From NCBI GenBank assembly GCA_963806935.1, contig CAWEAT010000044.1:1-64000 (forward strand): a DNA stretch of 64,000 bases, read 5' to 3'. The stretch comes from Roseiarcus sp963806935. Lineage in GTDB: Bacteria; Pseudomonadota; Alphaproteobacteria; Rhizobiales; Beijerinckiaceae. The position numbers and the translations under genes are program-made. Position 1 is the stretch's first letter. Every line of letters starts with the position of its first letter. The notes below the pieces were generated by a model, which was not told the origin of the DNA, did no database searches, and was given only the letters and a program-made list of their open reading frames with translations. Positions 55,948 to 64,000 of the stretch are shown here, piece by piece.

Positions 55948-57207
55948 ATGAGAATGAGTGGTGCTTGGAAGCGCGGCGGAATCGCGCTAGCGGCGTTGAT
56001 TGCCGGGCTCGCGGCGACGCAAGCCGGTTCGCTCAAGATCGAGAGCTGGCGCAACGACGACGCCGACATCTGGAACAACACGATCATTCCCGCCTTCCAG
56101 AAGCACTATCCCGACATCAAGATCGAGTTCTCGGCCACCCAGCCGGCGGACTACGACGCAGCGTTGAACGCCAAGCTCGACGGCGGCACCGCCGGCGACC
56201 TCATCACCTGCCGACCGTTCGACCGTTCGCTGCAGCTCTACCAGAAGCATGAGCTCGACGGACTGAACGACCTCAAGGGGCTCGACAATTTCCCCGAGGT
56301 CGCGAAGGCCGCGTGGTCAACCGATGACGGCAAGACGACCTTCTGCGTGCCGATGGCCTCGGTCATCCACGGCTTCATGTACAACGAGGACGCCTTCAAG
56401 AAGATCGGCGCCAAGCCTCCGAAGACGATGGCCGAGTTCCATGACATCCTCGACAAACTCAAGAAGGATGGAACTTATACGCCGATCGACCTCGGCACCG
56501 CGGACCAGTGGGAGGCCGCGACCATGGGCTTCCAGAACATCGGCCCCGACTACTGGAAGGGCGAGACCGGCCGCGCCAACCTGATCGCCGGCAAGGAGAA
56601 GTACAGCGACCCGGAATATGTCGCGGTGTTCAAGGAGCTCGCCTCCTGGGCGCCCTACATGGGCTCGGGATACCAGGCCCAGAAATACCCCGACAGCCAG
56701 AACCTGTTCTCGCTTGGCAAGGCCGCGATCTATCCTGCCGGCTCGTGGGACATCTCGACCTTCCGCAAGGATGCGCAGTTCCCGATCGGCGCCTTCCCGC
56801 CGCCGCTGCCCGCGGGCGATACGGAGTGCTACATCTCCGACCATACCGACATCGGCATGGGCGTGAACGCAGCGTCGAAGAACAAGGACGATGCGAGAAA
56901 ATTCCTCGAGTGGCTGACGACGCCCGAATTCGCCGAGCTCTACGCCAACGCACTGCCGGGTTTCTTCCCGCTCAGCAAGGCGTCCGTGACGATCAAGGAT
57001 CCGCTCGCGGCCGAGATGGTCGGCTGGCGCAAGGACTGCAAGTCGACGATCCGCAACTCGTACCAGATCCTGAACCGCGGCACGCCGAACCTCGAGAACG
57101 AGCTTTGGGGAGTGTCGGCGCAGGTGATGAACGGTACGCTGGCCCCGGACGCGGCTGGCAAGCAGCTGCAGGCTGACCTCGATAAGTGGTACCACCCGGC
57201 GAAATGA
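55948..57207 (+). CDS. ABC transporter sugar-binding protein (family 1)
   Basis: A 419-residue periplasmic binding protein with a signal peptide (residues about 1-26, ending LAATQAG), ATG at 55948 with GGAGGGTAGC ahead. Typical portions: LKIESWRNDDADIWNNTIIP, GTAGDLITCRPFDRSLQLYQ, GFMYNEDAFKKIGAKPPKTM, GKAAIYPAGSWDISTF and DDARKFLEWLTTPEFAELYA. A hairpin terminator follows, which explains higher expression of the binding protein than of the permeases. The genomic context suggests an amino sugar or oligosaccharide ligand. Confidence 0.93.
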   Translation: MRMSGAWKRGGIALAALIAGLAATQAGSLKIESWRNDDADIWNNTIIPAFQKHYPDIKIEFSATQPADYDAALNAKLDGGTAGDLITCRPFDRSLQLYQKHELDGLNDLKGLDNFPEVAKAAWSTDDGKTTFCVPMASVIHGFMYNEDAFKKIGAKPPKTMAEFHDILDKLKKDGTYTPIDLGTADQWEAATMGFQNIGPDYWKGETGRANLIAGKEKYSDPEYVAVFKELASWAPYMGSGYQAQKYPDSQNLFSLGKAAIYPAGSWDISTFRKDAQFPIGAFPPPLPAGDTECYISDHTDIGMGVNAASKNKDDARKFLEWLTTPEFAELYANALPGFFPLSKASVTIKDPLAAEMVGWRKDCKSTIRNSYQILNRGTPNLENELWGVSAQVMNGTLAPDAAGKQLQADLDKWYHPAK

Positions 57208-57219
57208 CAGGATGACAGG

Positions 57220-57257
57220 ACGCGCCCTTTGCCTTCGGGCGAGGGCGCGTTTCTTTT
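57220..57257 (+). terminator. hairpin terminator/attenuator between binding protein and permease genes
   Basis: ACGCGCCCT and AGGGCGCGT pair perfectly, with an inner TTGCC/GGCGA pair and TTCG loop, followed by TTCTTTTC. Such partial terminators inside ABC operons reduce permease transcription relative to the binding protein. Confidence 0.85.
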
Positions 57258-57329
57258 CTCTCATCCGCCGCTTGACGGCGGTGGCGCAACCCGGCGAGGC
57301 TGGGCGCAGCTCTCTCAGCGAAACGAACG

Positions 57330-58280
57330 ATGGCCGAACCATTGTCCCAAGTCGTCGCCTCGATGCCGCGCGGACGCTTGCTCGGGCTGATGGCGCTGTT
57401 TCTGGGGCCCGCCGTCGCGATCTACACCCTCTTCTCCATCTATCCTCTGATCGCGACCATGGCGCTCGCGACCTACACGAGCGACAACGCGGGCGCATAT
57501 TCCTTCGTCGGCCTCGCCAACTTCGTCACGCTGCTCACCGACGCGGTCTGGTCGAAGCCGTTCTGGAACGCGGCCTGGAACAATCTGGTTTTCTTTGCCA
57601 TCCACATGGCGGTGCAGAATCCGATCGGCATCGCGCTCGCAGGGCTCTTGAGCCTGCCGGGCCTCAAGCTCAAATCGCTCTATCGGACCGTTATCTTCCT
57701 CCCGACCATGCTGTCGGTCGTCATCGTCGGCTTCTCCTGGAACCTGATCCTGTCGCCGCTCTGGGGCGTCGCCGAAGGCGCCCTCAAGTCGATAGGTCTC
57801 GGAAACTGGTTCGCGCCCTGGCTCGGTCTGCCCTCGACGGCGCTGGTGACGCTCGCGCTCATTTCCGTCTGGCAGTTTGTCGGCATCCCGATGATGCTGA
57901 TCTATGCGGCGCTGCTCAACATCCCCGAGGAGCTTACCGACGCAGCGCGCGTTGACGGCCTCGGCCAGTTCCGCATCTTTTGGCACATCAAACTTCCGCT
58001 GGTATTGCCGACGATCGGACTCGTTTCGGTGCTGACATTTGTCGGCAACTTCAACGCCTTCGACCTCATCTACTCGGTCAAGGGCGCACTCGCCGGGCCG
58101 AACTTCGCCTCCGACATTCTCGGCACCTTCTTCTATCGCACCTTCTTCGGATTCCAGCTCCAGCTCGGCAATCCGACCATGGGGGCTGCGGTGGCGACCC
58201 TGATGTTCTTCATCATTCTCGTCGGCGTCTGTTTCTATCTGTTCGTCATTCAGCGCCGCCTGCGGCGCTATGCGTTCTGA
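57330..58280 (+). CDS. ABC transporter permease (sugar, MalF/UgpA type)
   Basis: A 316-residue six-segment permease: GLMALFLGPAVAIYTLFSIY, NLVFFAIHMAVQNPIGIALA, TVIFLPTMLSVVIVGFSWNL, the EAA loop EELTDAARVDGLGQFRIFWH and FVGNFNAFDLIYSVKG. It is intact and followed after 9 bp by the second permease. Confidence 0.94.
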   Translation: MAEPLSQVVASMPRGRLLGLMALFLGPAVAIYTLFSIYPLIATMALATYTSDNAGAYSFVGLANFVTLLTDAVWSKPFWNAAWNNLVFFAIHMAVQNPIGIALAGLLSLPGLKLKSLYRTVIFLPTMLSVVIVGFSWNLILSPLWGVAEGALKSIGLGNWFAPWLGLPSTALVTLALISVWQFVGIPMMLIYAALLNIPEELTDAARVDGLGQFRIFWHIKLPLVLPTIGLVSVLTFVGNFNAFDLIYSVKGALAGPNFASDILGTFFYRTFFGFQLQLGNPTMGAAVATLMFFIILVGVCFYLFVIQRRLRRYAF

Positions 58281-58289
58281 GGGGGATCG

Positions 58290-59120
58290 ATGCTCAAGCA
58301 GCGTGCGGAGACGACCGCGGTCCATCTGATCCTTATCGTCTACTGCCTGCTCTCGGTCGGGCCGATCCTGCTCGTCGTGATGAACTCCTTCAAGGCGCGG
58401 AAGGCCATCTTCGGTGCGCCGCTCGCTCCGCCGAACGCCGAGACCTTCTCGCTCATCGGCTACAACAAGGTGTTCACCGCCTCGCATATCGGGACGTATT
58501 TCATGAATTCACTGATCGTAACCCTGGTCAGCATGTTCTTCGTCCTCTTGTTCGGGGCCATGGCCGCCTGGGCGCTGACGGAATACCGCTTCCGCGGTTC
58601 GACCGCGCTGGCGCTCTTCCTCTCGATCGGCATCATGGTCCCGATCCGGCTCGGATCGGTCGCGATTCTCACCATGATGCGCAAGGCGGGCCTCAACGAT
58701 ACGTTGACCGCGCTGATCCTGGTCTATGTCGCGCAAGGCCTCCCGCTGTCGATCTTCATCCTGAGCGAGTTCGTCCAGCAGATACCGAGGGACCTGCGTG
58801 ACGCGGCGCGCTGCGACGGCGTGCCGGAGACGCGTATCTTCTTCGAGGTGATCGCGCCGCTGTTGAGACCGGCGATCGCCACCGTCGCGGTCTTCACCAT
58901 CGTTCCGATCTGGAACGATCTCTGGTTCCCGCTGATCCTCACCTCCTCGGACTCGACGCATACGATCACGCTCGGCGTCCAGCAGTTCCTTGGCCAGTAC
59001 ATCACCGACTGGAACTCAGTCCTCGCGGCGTTGTCGATGGCGATCCTGCCGGTCGTGGCGATCTATGTCGTGTTCTCGCGCCAGCTGATCAGCGGCCTCA
59101 CCGCCGGCGCGGTCAAATAG
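58290..59120 (+). CDS. ABC transporter permease (sugar, MalG/UgpE type)
   Basis: A 276-residue permease with six membrane segments, a long periplasmic stretch after the first one, and the EAA loop PRDLRDAARCDGVPETRIFF. Further landmarks are VLLFGAMAAWALTEYRFRG and FTIVPIWNDLWFPLILTSSD. It has a GAGGGGGATCG ribosome site. It forms the heteromeric channel with the upstream permease. Confidence 0.94.
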   Translation: MLKQRAETTAVHLILIVYCLLSVGPILLVVMNSFKARKAIFGAPLAPPNAETFSLIGYNKVFTASHIGTYFMNSLIVTLVSMFFVLLFGAMAAWALTEYRFRGSTALALFLSIGIMVPIRLGSVAILTMMRKAGLNDTLTALILVYVAQGLPLSIFILSEFVQQIPRDLRDAARCDGVPETRIFFEVIAPLLRPAIATVAVFTIVPIWNDLWFPLILTSSDSTHTITLGVQQFLGQYITDWNSVLAALSMAILPVVAIYVVFSRQLISGLTAGAVK

Positions 59121-59133
59121 GGCAGCATCAGGC

Positions 59134-60219
59134 ATGGCCAATCTGCGCATCGACCATCTCAACAAGAGCTATGGAACCGCGCGCGTGCTGAGCGACATCG
59201 GCCTTTCGATCGATGACGGCGAATTCGTCGTTTTGGTCGGCCCCTCGGGTTGCGGCAAATCCACGCTTCTGAGGATGATCGCCGGGCTCGACGCGCCAAC
59301 GTCCGGCGATATTCTGATCGGCGACAAACTCGTCAACGCGCTTGCGCCCGCCGAGCGGAAGATTGCGATGGTGTTCCAATCCTATGCGCTCTATCCGCAT
59401 ATGGATGTGCGCAAGAATATGACATTCGGCCTCAAATTCAGCGGCGTCGCGCAGGCGGAGCGCGACCGGAGGGTCGCGGACGCTGCGCGGATGCTGCGCC
59501 TCGAGGAGCTTCTCGGCCGTTACCCTCGCGACCTTTCGGGCGGGCAGCGCCAGCGTGTGGCGATCGGTCGCGCGATCGTGCGCGAACCCGACGTCTTCCT
59601 GTTTGACGAGCCCCTATCAAACCTCGATGCGGCGCTTCGCGTCTCGACACGGGTTGAGATTGCCCGCCTACACAGGCTCCTGCGCGCGACGATCGTCTAT
59701 GTCACTCACGATCAAATCGAAGCGATGACTCTCGCTGACCGCATTGTCGTCATGAACCACGGCCGAATCGCGCAGGTCGGCGAGCCGCTCGAACTCTACT
59801 ATTCGCCCGCAGACCTGTTCGTGGCAGGCTTCATCGGCTCGCCGGCCATGAACTTTTTTCCGGCCGAGGTCGAGCGCGTCGAGAACGGCAAGGCGCGGAT
59901 TGCTGGCGGCTCGATCGCCGCCTTCGACTTGCCCGCCGGGACATTGAAGCCCGGCGCGCGCCTCACCGTCGGCGTGCGCCCCGAGCACCTGACGCCTGTT
60001 GCGGGCGGCGATTTCGGCGCCTCCGGAGTCGTCGAACTCGTCGAGCGGCTGGGGGAAGCCTCGTACGCTCACGTTCGGCGCTCCGACGACAAGATGATGG
60101 TCGCCGAAATCCGCGGCAGGCGACCGCCCGCCCCCGGCGAGCCGATAACACTGTCCGCACCCGCAGAGGACATTCACGTGTTCGACGCTGACGATCGCCG
60201 CATATTAACCGGAGGGTGA
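59134..60219 (+). CDS. ABC transporter ATP-binding protein (UgpC/MsmK type)
   Basis: A 361-residue ATPase of sugar importers. The nucleotide-binding domain has Walker A VGPSGCGKSTLLRMIAG, Q-loop VFQSYALYPHMDVRKN, signature LSGGQRQRVAIGRAIVREP and Walker B VFLFDEPLSNLDA, then the switch His in VYVTHDQIEAMTLAD. A C-terminal TOBE/regulatory domain follows (RLTVGVRPEHLTPV). It drives this importer, and because the ABC system at 48210-51492 lacks its own ATPase, it could energise both, as MsmK does elsewhere. Confidence 0.96.
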   Translation: MANLRIDHLNKSYGTARVLSDIGLSIDDGEFVVLVGPSGCGKSTLLRMIAGLDAPTSGDILIGDKLVNALAPAERKIAMVFQSYALYPHMDVRKNMTFGLKFSGVAQAERDRRVADAARMLRLEELLGRYPRDLSGGQRQRVAIGRAIVREPDVFLFDEPLSNLDAALRVSTRVEIARLHRLLRATIVYVTHDQIEAMTLADRIVVMNHGRIAQVGEPLELYYSPADLFVAGFIGSPAMNFFPAEVERVENGKARIAGGSIAAFDLPAGTLKPGARLTVGVRPEHLTPVAGGDFGASGVVELVERLGEASYAHVRRSDDKMMVAEIRGRRPPAPGEPITLSAPAEDIHVFDADDRRILTGG

Positions 60220-60409
60220 GGCGTCTGCCCGAGCCCATGGCCGGCCGTGCGCAGCCAGTCGACCGACTGACCACGCGCGTCTCCCTCGTCGTGTCTCCGA
60301 AACCGGCGCGGAGCGAGCGATCCGCCTGACGCAGTCGTGCGATCGACTGCGCTCCACATCAGGCGAATGGCGCCCCACGAGCCGTCGGCAACGGCGATGA
60401 AGCAGCCGG

Positions 60410-61049
60410 CTACGCGAAAGCGAGTTCTTTCGATTCCGGCGCCTCGATGCCGAGTTCCTCGCGGAACTCCTGCAAGGCCTGTAAAAGGCCTTCGCCGGTG
60501 TCGAACAGCCCGGCGTAGCACATTGTGTCGCCAATTCTGCGCGGCTTGCCGATGAGCTGCGGATTGCATCCCACCGCTTTGAGGACGCGGTAAATCCGTG
60601 CGTCGAACACCGAGACAATCTGGGTGAGACCCGCCAAGACGGCGACCTCTCCAATGCCTGCGATCAGTTCGCTGAGCACGAAGTTCACGCCGTTGCGGCT
60701 CCGCTGGGGCTGGCCATCGATGGCGACGGCGCAAATGCGTGAGCTCTCCCAGATTGTCGCGCTTTCGATGTATTCGCCTTCGTCGAGAAGACACGGGAAA
60801 ACATCTCGCAGCATGTTCGGCCCAGTGGTGGGCAGCAGCCGCAGACGATCCCCAGTATTCATGAGTTCGGGGATCTACCGACACAAGGTACAGCGGATTC
60901 GCGTCATCGAACACATCCCGCTCGTAACCATCCCTGACCTTCACATCCCAACCGAGCCGCTCCGAGAACGTGAGCGCCCGATTACGAAACATTGCATCCA
61001 TTTCCCTCGGATACATCGAAGCACGCGAACCTTCAATAAACTTCAACAT
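60410..61049 (-). CDS. acyl-homoserine-lactone synthase, LuxI family (one frameshift near 60846)
   Basis: An autoinducer synthase of about 213 residues. The first frame has RNRALTFSERLGWDVKVRDG, YERDVFDDANPLYLVSVDP and RTHEYWGS; after a one-base excess near 60846 the second frame has RLLPTTGPNMLRDVFPCLLD, the conserved ESATIWESSRICAV and GLTQIVSVFDARIYRVLKAV. Conserved LuxI residues (Arg near the start, Trp, Asp, Arg of RLLPTTGP) are all present once repaired. It makes N-acyl homoserine lactone from SAM and an acyl donor, for the LuxR-type protein encoded just upstream on the same strand. The acyl chain cannot be told from sequence. Confidence 0.9.
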
Positions 61050-61093
61050 CGTGGCATCTCCCTTGCAACGAGACAACAGGATGTTAACCATAG

Positions 61094-61106
61094 GTCACAA
61101 TGTGAC
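61094..61106. promoter_or_regulatory. candidate lux box (GTCACAATGTGAC)
   Basis: An inverted repeat with 6-bp perfect arms (GTCACA, TGTGAC) around one central base, 45 bp upstream of the luxI ATG and downstream of luxR. Its place fits a LuxR-type binding site controlling luxI, although it is shorter than the usual 18-20 bp lux box. Confidence 0.6.
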
Positions 61107-61142
61107 AATTCCACTAAGAAGCTGAGTTGACAGCCACAGGAA

Positions 61143-61904
61143 TCACTTAAAAGACGAGCCTTGGAGAGCCTTGGCTGGAATCACGCCGGTCGCAATGGCA
61201 ACGCCAACCGCGTGAGTTAAGTTTGCACAGTTCAATTTATGCCGCGCCGTATCCAAATAACTCTTCACGCTGCCAAATGATATATTCAATATATCTGAAA
61301 TATCCTGATACGTCTTTCCCCTGGCCGCCCAAATTAGACATTGCTCCTCTCTCTTCGACAGTTTGACCTGAGGACTACTTAGTTTTAGGTTGACACTAGC
61401 CGCTGAATCGATGAGAACAGAAATCAGTTGAAGCTTTACCATATTATTTTTCTTGAATTGTTCCCATTCGGGCTTCGTATGATTGCTCGAAAATGAAACC
61501 ACAGAATAAACGCCGCGCCGATTGCGAACCGGAACAGATATCCCGTTGCGGCCAACGTCGTGGCTCAACGCATCAGCGAAAAACGCCTGAATAGCGGAAT
61601 CGTCGCGCGGCAATTCATCCCAGTCGAACGGTAGAACAGCCTTGCTCCCATTTGTAATTACCGGATCAATAAGTACATACTGCTTCAGAAAATATCGAGT
61701 TTGCCACTGAAAGGAATATGTGGCGGTTCCGGTCAACAGGCTTGCGTCAGAACTCCTGTCCGGAGCAAATCTCATATAGGCGATGTGACTGACGCCGATA
61801 TCGGCCGCAATCGCCTTTAGCGTCTGCTCCAGATCCTGTTCGTTATACCCAAGTATGGTATCCGTAAGTCTGATCGCAGCCAATTCAATCGTGATACTTG
61901 CCAT
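61143..61904 (-). CDS. LuxR family autoinducer-binding transcriptional regulator
   Basis: A 253-residue quorum-sensing regulator. The N-terminal autoinducer domain carries the conserved positions in WQTRYFLKQYVLIDPVITNG (Trp, Tyr, Asp, Pro) and GRNGISVPVRNRRGVYSVVS. The C-terminal LuxR helix-turn-helix is LSKREEQCLIWAARGKTYQD and ISDILNISFGSVKSYLDTAR. The base composition is clearly lower in GC than the neighbours, suggesting lateral transfer of the module. It precedes luxI by 94 bp on the same strand. Confidence 0.94.
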   Translation of the reverse strand: MASITIELAAIRLTDTILGYNEQDLEQTLKAIAADIGVSHIAYMRFAPDRSSDASLLTGTATYSFQWQTRYFLKQYVLIDPVITNGSKAVLPFDWDELPRDDSAIQAFFADALSHDVGRNGISVPVRNRRGVYSVVSFSSNHTKPEWEQFKKNNMVKLQLISVLIDSAASVNLKLSSPQVKLSKREEQCLIWAARGKTYQDISDILNISFGSVKSYLDTARHKLNCANLTHAVGVAIATGVIPAKALQGSSFK

Positions 61905-61922
61905 AGGCGCGCACCAGCGATA

Positions 61923-62147
61923 TCACGAATCGACTTCGATGATCTCAGACGACGCTTCGCCGTGACCAGATCGAATTGTTGAGTCGATAGCCAGATCAAT
62001 CGCTCCAGTATTTTTTGCGCGCAAGTCTACCGGGTCGATACAAATCCCGACGAGTTGAGACATTTCACCAGCCGTCAACGTGACGCGGACGGCCTTCGCG
62101 CTTGTTGTTCTTGACTGCTCGCCCACTGTTCTCAACTCTGCAGACAT
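61923..62147 (-). CDS. small protein of unknown function upstream of luxR
   Basis: A 74-residue frame with ATG at 62147 and GGGAGACGCGC ahead, ending 18 bp before the luxR start on the same strand. It begins MSAELRTVGEQSRTTSAKAV and contains GEMSQLVGICIDPVDL. It has no signal peptide, membrane segment or motif I recognise. It shares the lower GC of luxR. Operon position and ribosome site support a real gene, but no homology can be claimed. Confidence 0.5.
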   Translation of the reverse strand: MSAELRTVGEQSRTTSAKAVRVTLTAGEMSQLVGICIDPVDLRAKNTGAIDLAIDSTIRSGHGEASSEIIEVDS

Positions 62148-62335
62148 GCGCGTCTCCCGCCCAAACCGCAATTCCGCTCGGTTGCTAATGTACCACATCA
62201 AATCGCGCCCAATCAACAATTATGTGGAGGCAGAACGGAGAACAGTACTAACGATTTGGCGAAGCAGCGCTATCTCCGGCGGGAACCGCAGCATGTTATA
62301 ATGGCCGTCGGCGCGCCGAACAGGGAGCGGAGACA

Positions 62336-63202
62336 ATGGACGTCAGCGGCCTCGTGGCGATCGACGTCCACACGCACGCCGAGGTTTCCTGCCGGCAGCC
62401 GGCGGATGCGTTTTGGCAACCGTATGAAGATGCCGCGAACAAATACTTCAAGGCGGGCAAGCGCCCGACCATCGCCGAAACGATCGCCTATTACCGCGAG
62501 CGCAGGATCGGGCTGGTGATGTTCACCGTCGACAGCGAATCCGAAATCGGCGCGAGGCGGATCTCGAACGATGAAGTAGCGGAGGCCGCCGCAGCCAACT
62601 CCGACATCATGATGGCCTTCGCCTCCATCGATCCGCACAAGGGCAGGATGGGCGTGCGCGAGGCGCGCGATCTCATCGCGGCGGGAGTCATAAAAGGTTT
62701 CAAGTTCCATCCGACCGTTCAGGGCTTCTTCCCCAACGATCGCATGGCGTATGGGCTCTACGAGGTCATCGCCGAGCACAAGCTGCCGGCGATCTTCCAC
62801 AGCGGCCATTCCGGCATCGGCACCGGCATGCCCGGCGGCGGCGGCTTGCGCCTCAAGTACTCGAATCCGATCCATGTCGACGACGTCGCCGTCGACTTTC
62901 CCGATATGACGATCATCATCGCCCACCCGTCCTGGCCGTGGCAGGACGAGGCGCTCTCGGTCTGCCTGCATAAGCCCAACGTCTACATCGACCTCTCCGG
63001 CTGGAGCCCGAAGTATTTTCCGCCGCAACTCGTTCAGCACGCCAACAGCCAGCTGAAAACGAAGATGCTGTTCGGCTCCGATTGGCCGCTCATCGCCCCG
63101 GACCGCTGGCTCAAGGACTTCCGCGAAGCCGGCTTCAAGCCTGAGGTGCACGACCTCATCCTCAAAGAGAACGCGATCCGCGCGCTCAAGATCGCCGCGT
63201 AG
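62336..63202 (+). CDS. amidohydrolase family protein (amidohydrolase 2, TIM barrel)
   Basis: A 288-residue metal-dependent hydrolase/decarboxylase-type TIM barrel of the amidohydrolase-2 (ACMSD-like) family. Metal ligands are in VAIDVHTHAEV (His-x-His), GFKFHPTVQGF, LPAIFHSGHSG (His) and the Asp of LFGSDWPLIAPDRW. The family includes decarboxylases and lactonases acting on aromatic-derived acids. The ATG at 62336 has GGGAGCGGAGACA ahead. A hydrolase gene begins 12 bp after the stop, forming a probable operon. Confidence 0.92.
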   Translation: MDVSGLVAIDVHTHAEVSCRQPADAFWQPYEDAANKYFKAGKRPTIAETIAYYRERRIGLVMFTVDSESEIGARRISNDEVAEAAAANSDIMMAFASIDPHKGRMGVREARDLIAAGVIKGFKFHPTVQGFFPNDRMAYGLYEVIAEHKLPAIFHSGHSGIGTGMPGGGGLRLKYSNPIHVDDVAVDFPDMTIIIAHPSWPWQDEALSVCLHKPNVYIDLSGWSPKYFPPQLVQHANSQLKTKMLFGSDWPLIAPDRWLKDFREAGFKPEVHDLILKENAIRALKIAA

Positions 63203-63214
63203 ACCCTCTCCGCG

Positions 63215-64000
63215 ATGACGGCGTTTCGGTGGGTCGAGGGCGTCGGCGGCGAGGTCGTCGCCGACGGCAAGCGCCTGGAGGCGATCGCGTATGGCCCGCC
63301 GCCGGCGGAGGCGCCGACGATCGTGATGCTGCACGAGGGGCTCGGCTGCCTCGCGCTCTGGCGCGACTTTCCGGCTCGGCTGGCGGCCGCAACAGGATGG
63401 GGGGTCTTCGCCTACTCGCGCGCCGGCTACGGCCGGTCGGACCCGGTCGCGCTCCCTCGCCCGCTCGACTACATGACCCGCGAGGCGCGTTCGAGCCTGC
63501 CCGCCGCGCTCGACGCGATCGGCATCAAGCGCGGCATCCTGCTCGGACACAGCGACGGCGCCTCGATCGCAGCGATCTACGCCGGCGAACACGCGGACGA
63601 ACGTGTCAAAGGCCTCGTCCTGATCGCGCCGCATGTCTTCACCGAGGAGCCGGGCCTCGCCTCGATTGCGGAGGCGCGCCGCGCCTACGAAACCGGCGAC
63701 CTGCGGGAGCGGCTCGCCAAGTATCACGCCAACGTCGACGTCGCGTTCTACGGCTGGAACGGCGCGTGGCTCGACCCTTGGTTCAAGGCCTGGACCATCG
63801 AGGACGCGGTCGGCCGCTGGCGCGTCCCGGCGCTTCTGATCCAGGGCGCGGACGACCAATATGGAACCCTGGCGCAAATCCGCGCCATCGAGGCGCGATC
63901 TCCGGCGCCGGTGAAGAGCCTCATTCTCGACCGATGCCGCCATTTCCCGCAGGTCGATCAGCCGCAAGCGACGCTCGACGCGATCGTCGGCTTCTGCGCC
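63215..64000 (+). CDS. alpha/beta fold hydrolase, 3' end outside the window
   Basis: An open frame from the ATG at 63215 to the window edge (262 residues, no stop). It begins MTAFRWVEGVGGEVVADGKR and has the oxyanion region IVMLHEGLGCLALWRDFP, FAYSRAGYGRSDPVALPRP, the nucleophile elbow LLGHSDGASIAAIYAGEHA, the acidic residue in LLIQGADDQYGTLAQIRAIE and the catalytic His in RCRHFPQVDQP. All catalytic-triad positions are present, and the protein is almost complete at the edge. It follows the amidohydrolase by 12 bp. The pair may act successively on one substrate, perhaps an aromatic-derived ester or lactone. Confidence 0.9.
   Translation, partial: MTAFRWVEGVGGEVVADGKRLEAIAYGPPPAEAPTIVMLHEGLGCLALWRDFPARLAAATGWGVFAYSRAGYGRSDPVALPRPLDYMTREARSSLPAALDAIGIKRGILLGHSDGASIAAIYAGEHADERVKGLVLIAPHVFTEEPGLASIAEARRAYETGDLRERLAKYHANVDVAFYGWNGAWLDPWFKAWTIEDAVGRWRVPALLIQGADDQYGTLAQIRAIEARSPAPVKSLILDRCRHFPQVDQPQATLDAIVGFCA

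Overview
The window is high-GC chromosomal DNA from a Gram-negative alphaproteobacterium, most likely of the order Hyphomicrobiales (Rhizobiales). The evidence is the order cycM, kdsB, pheA (a familiar rhizobial neighbourhood), many TRAP and ABC uptake systems, a CIRCE-controlled groES-groEL operon, an acyl-homoserine-lactone system, Tat-dependent molybdoenzymes and short palindromic repeats containing TTGCTTCG. The genus cannot be named from sequence reading alone.

Layout. 1-3.7 kb: broken flavin reductase, membrane desaturase/hydroxylase, MocE-type Rieske ferredoxin and two SDR dehydrogenases, a likely oxidation pathway. 3.76-4.8 kb: small HTH protein and a tandem 213-bp repeat with hairpins. 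4.9-14.5 kb: an envelope locus with an OmpA-like protein, three consecutive exported caspase-fold proteins (each fused to a different module: a Pro-rich/DUF4384-like tail, an FGE/C-type-lectin-like domain, Sel1 repeats) and two exported proteins of unknown function. 15-20.9 kb: HpcH-type aldolase, ChaA-type antiporter, cold-shock protein, transglutaminase, groEL and groES. 21.2-24.5 kb: an IS91-type element carrying a tyrosine recombinase, then an IS5-type element. 24.5-32.2 kb (minus strand): phenylacetate-CoA ligase, DpgC-like dioxygenase, a TRAP transporter and an IlvD/Edd sugar-acid dehydratase. 32.4-36.3 kb: two hydrolases and an exported protein. 36.5-40.8 kb: PQQ-type dehydrogenase, cytochromes c, SoxC/SoxD-like pair and a NIPSNAP protein. 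40.8-49.5 kb: second TRAP system with GntR and SDR, a second GntR, an orphan pqqA of 25 codons, and KdgD. 48.2-51.5 kb: ABC sugar importer without an ATPase. 51.6-53.9 kb: pheA, kdsB, cycM. 53.9-60.2 kb: amino-sugar-type ABC importer with SIS-domain enzyme and GntR/UTRA regulator. 60.4-62.1 kb: AT-richer luxI/luxR module. 62.3-64 kb: amidohydrolase and an alpha/beta hydrolase that runs off the edge.

An important caveat is that about fifteen genes or gene segments are interrupted by single-base frameshifts. These include kdsB, which is normally needed for lipopolysaccharide, and many of the shifts lie in short homopolymers. I read most of them as residual indel errors in the sequence rather than true gene decay. 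The frameshifted genes are therefore given as one feature each, with the shift position stated.
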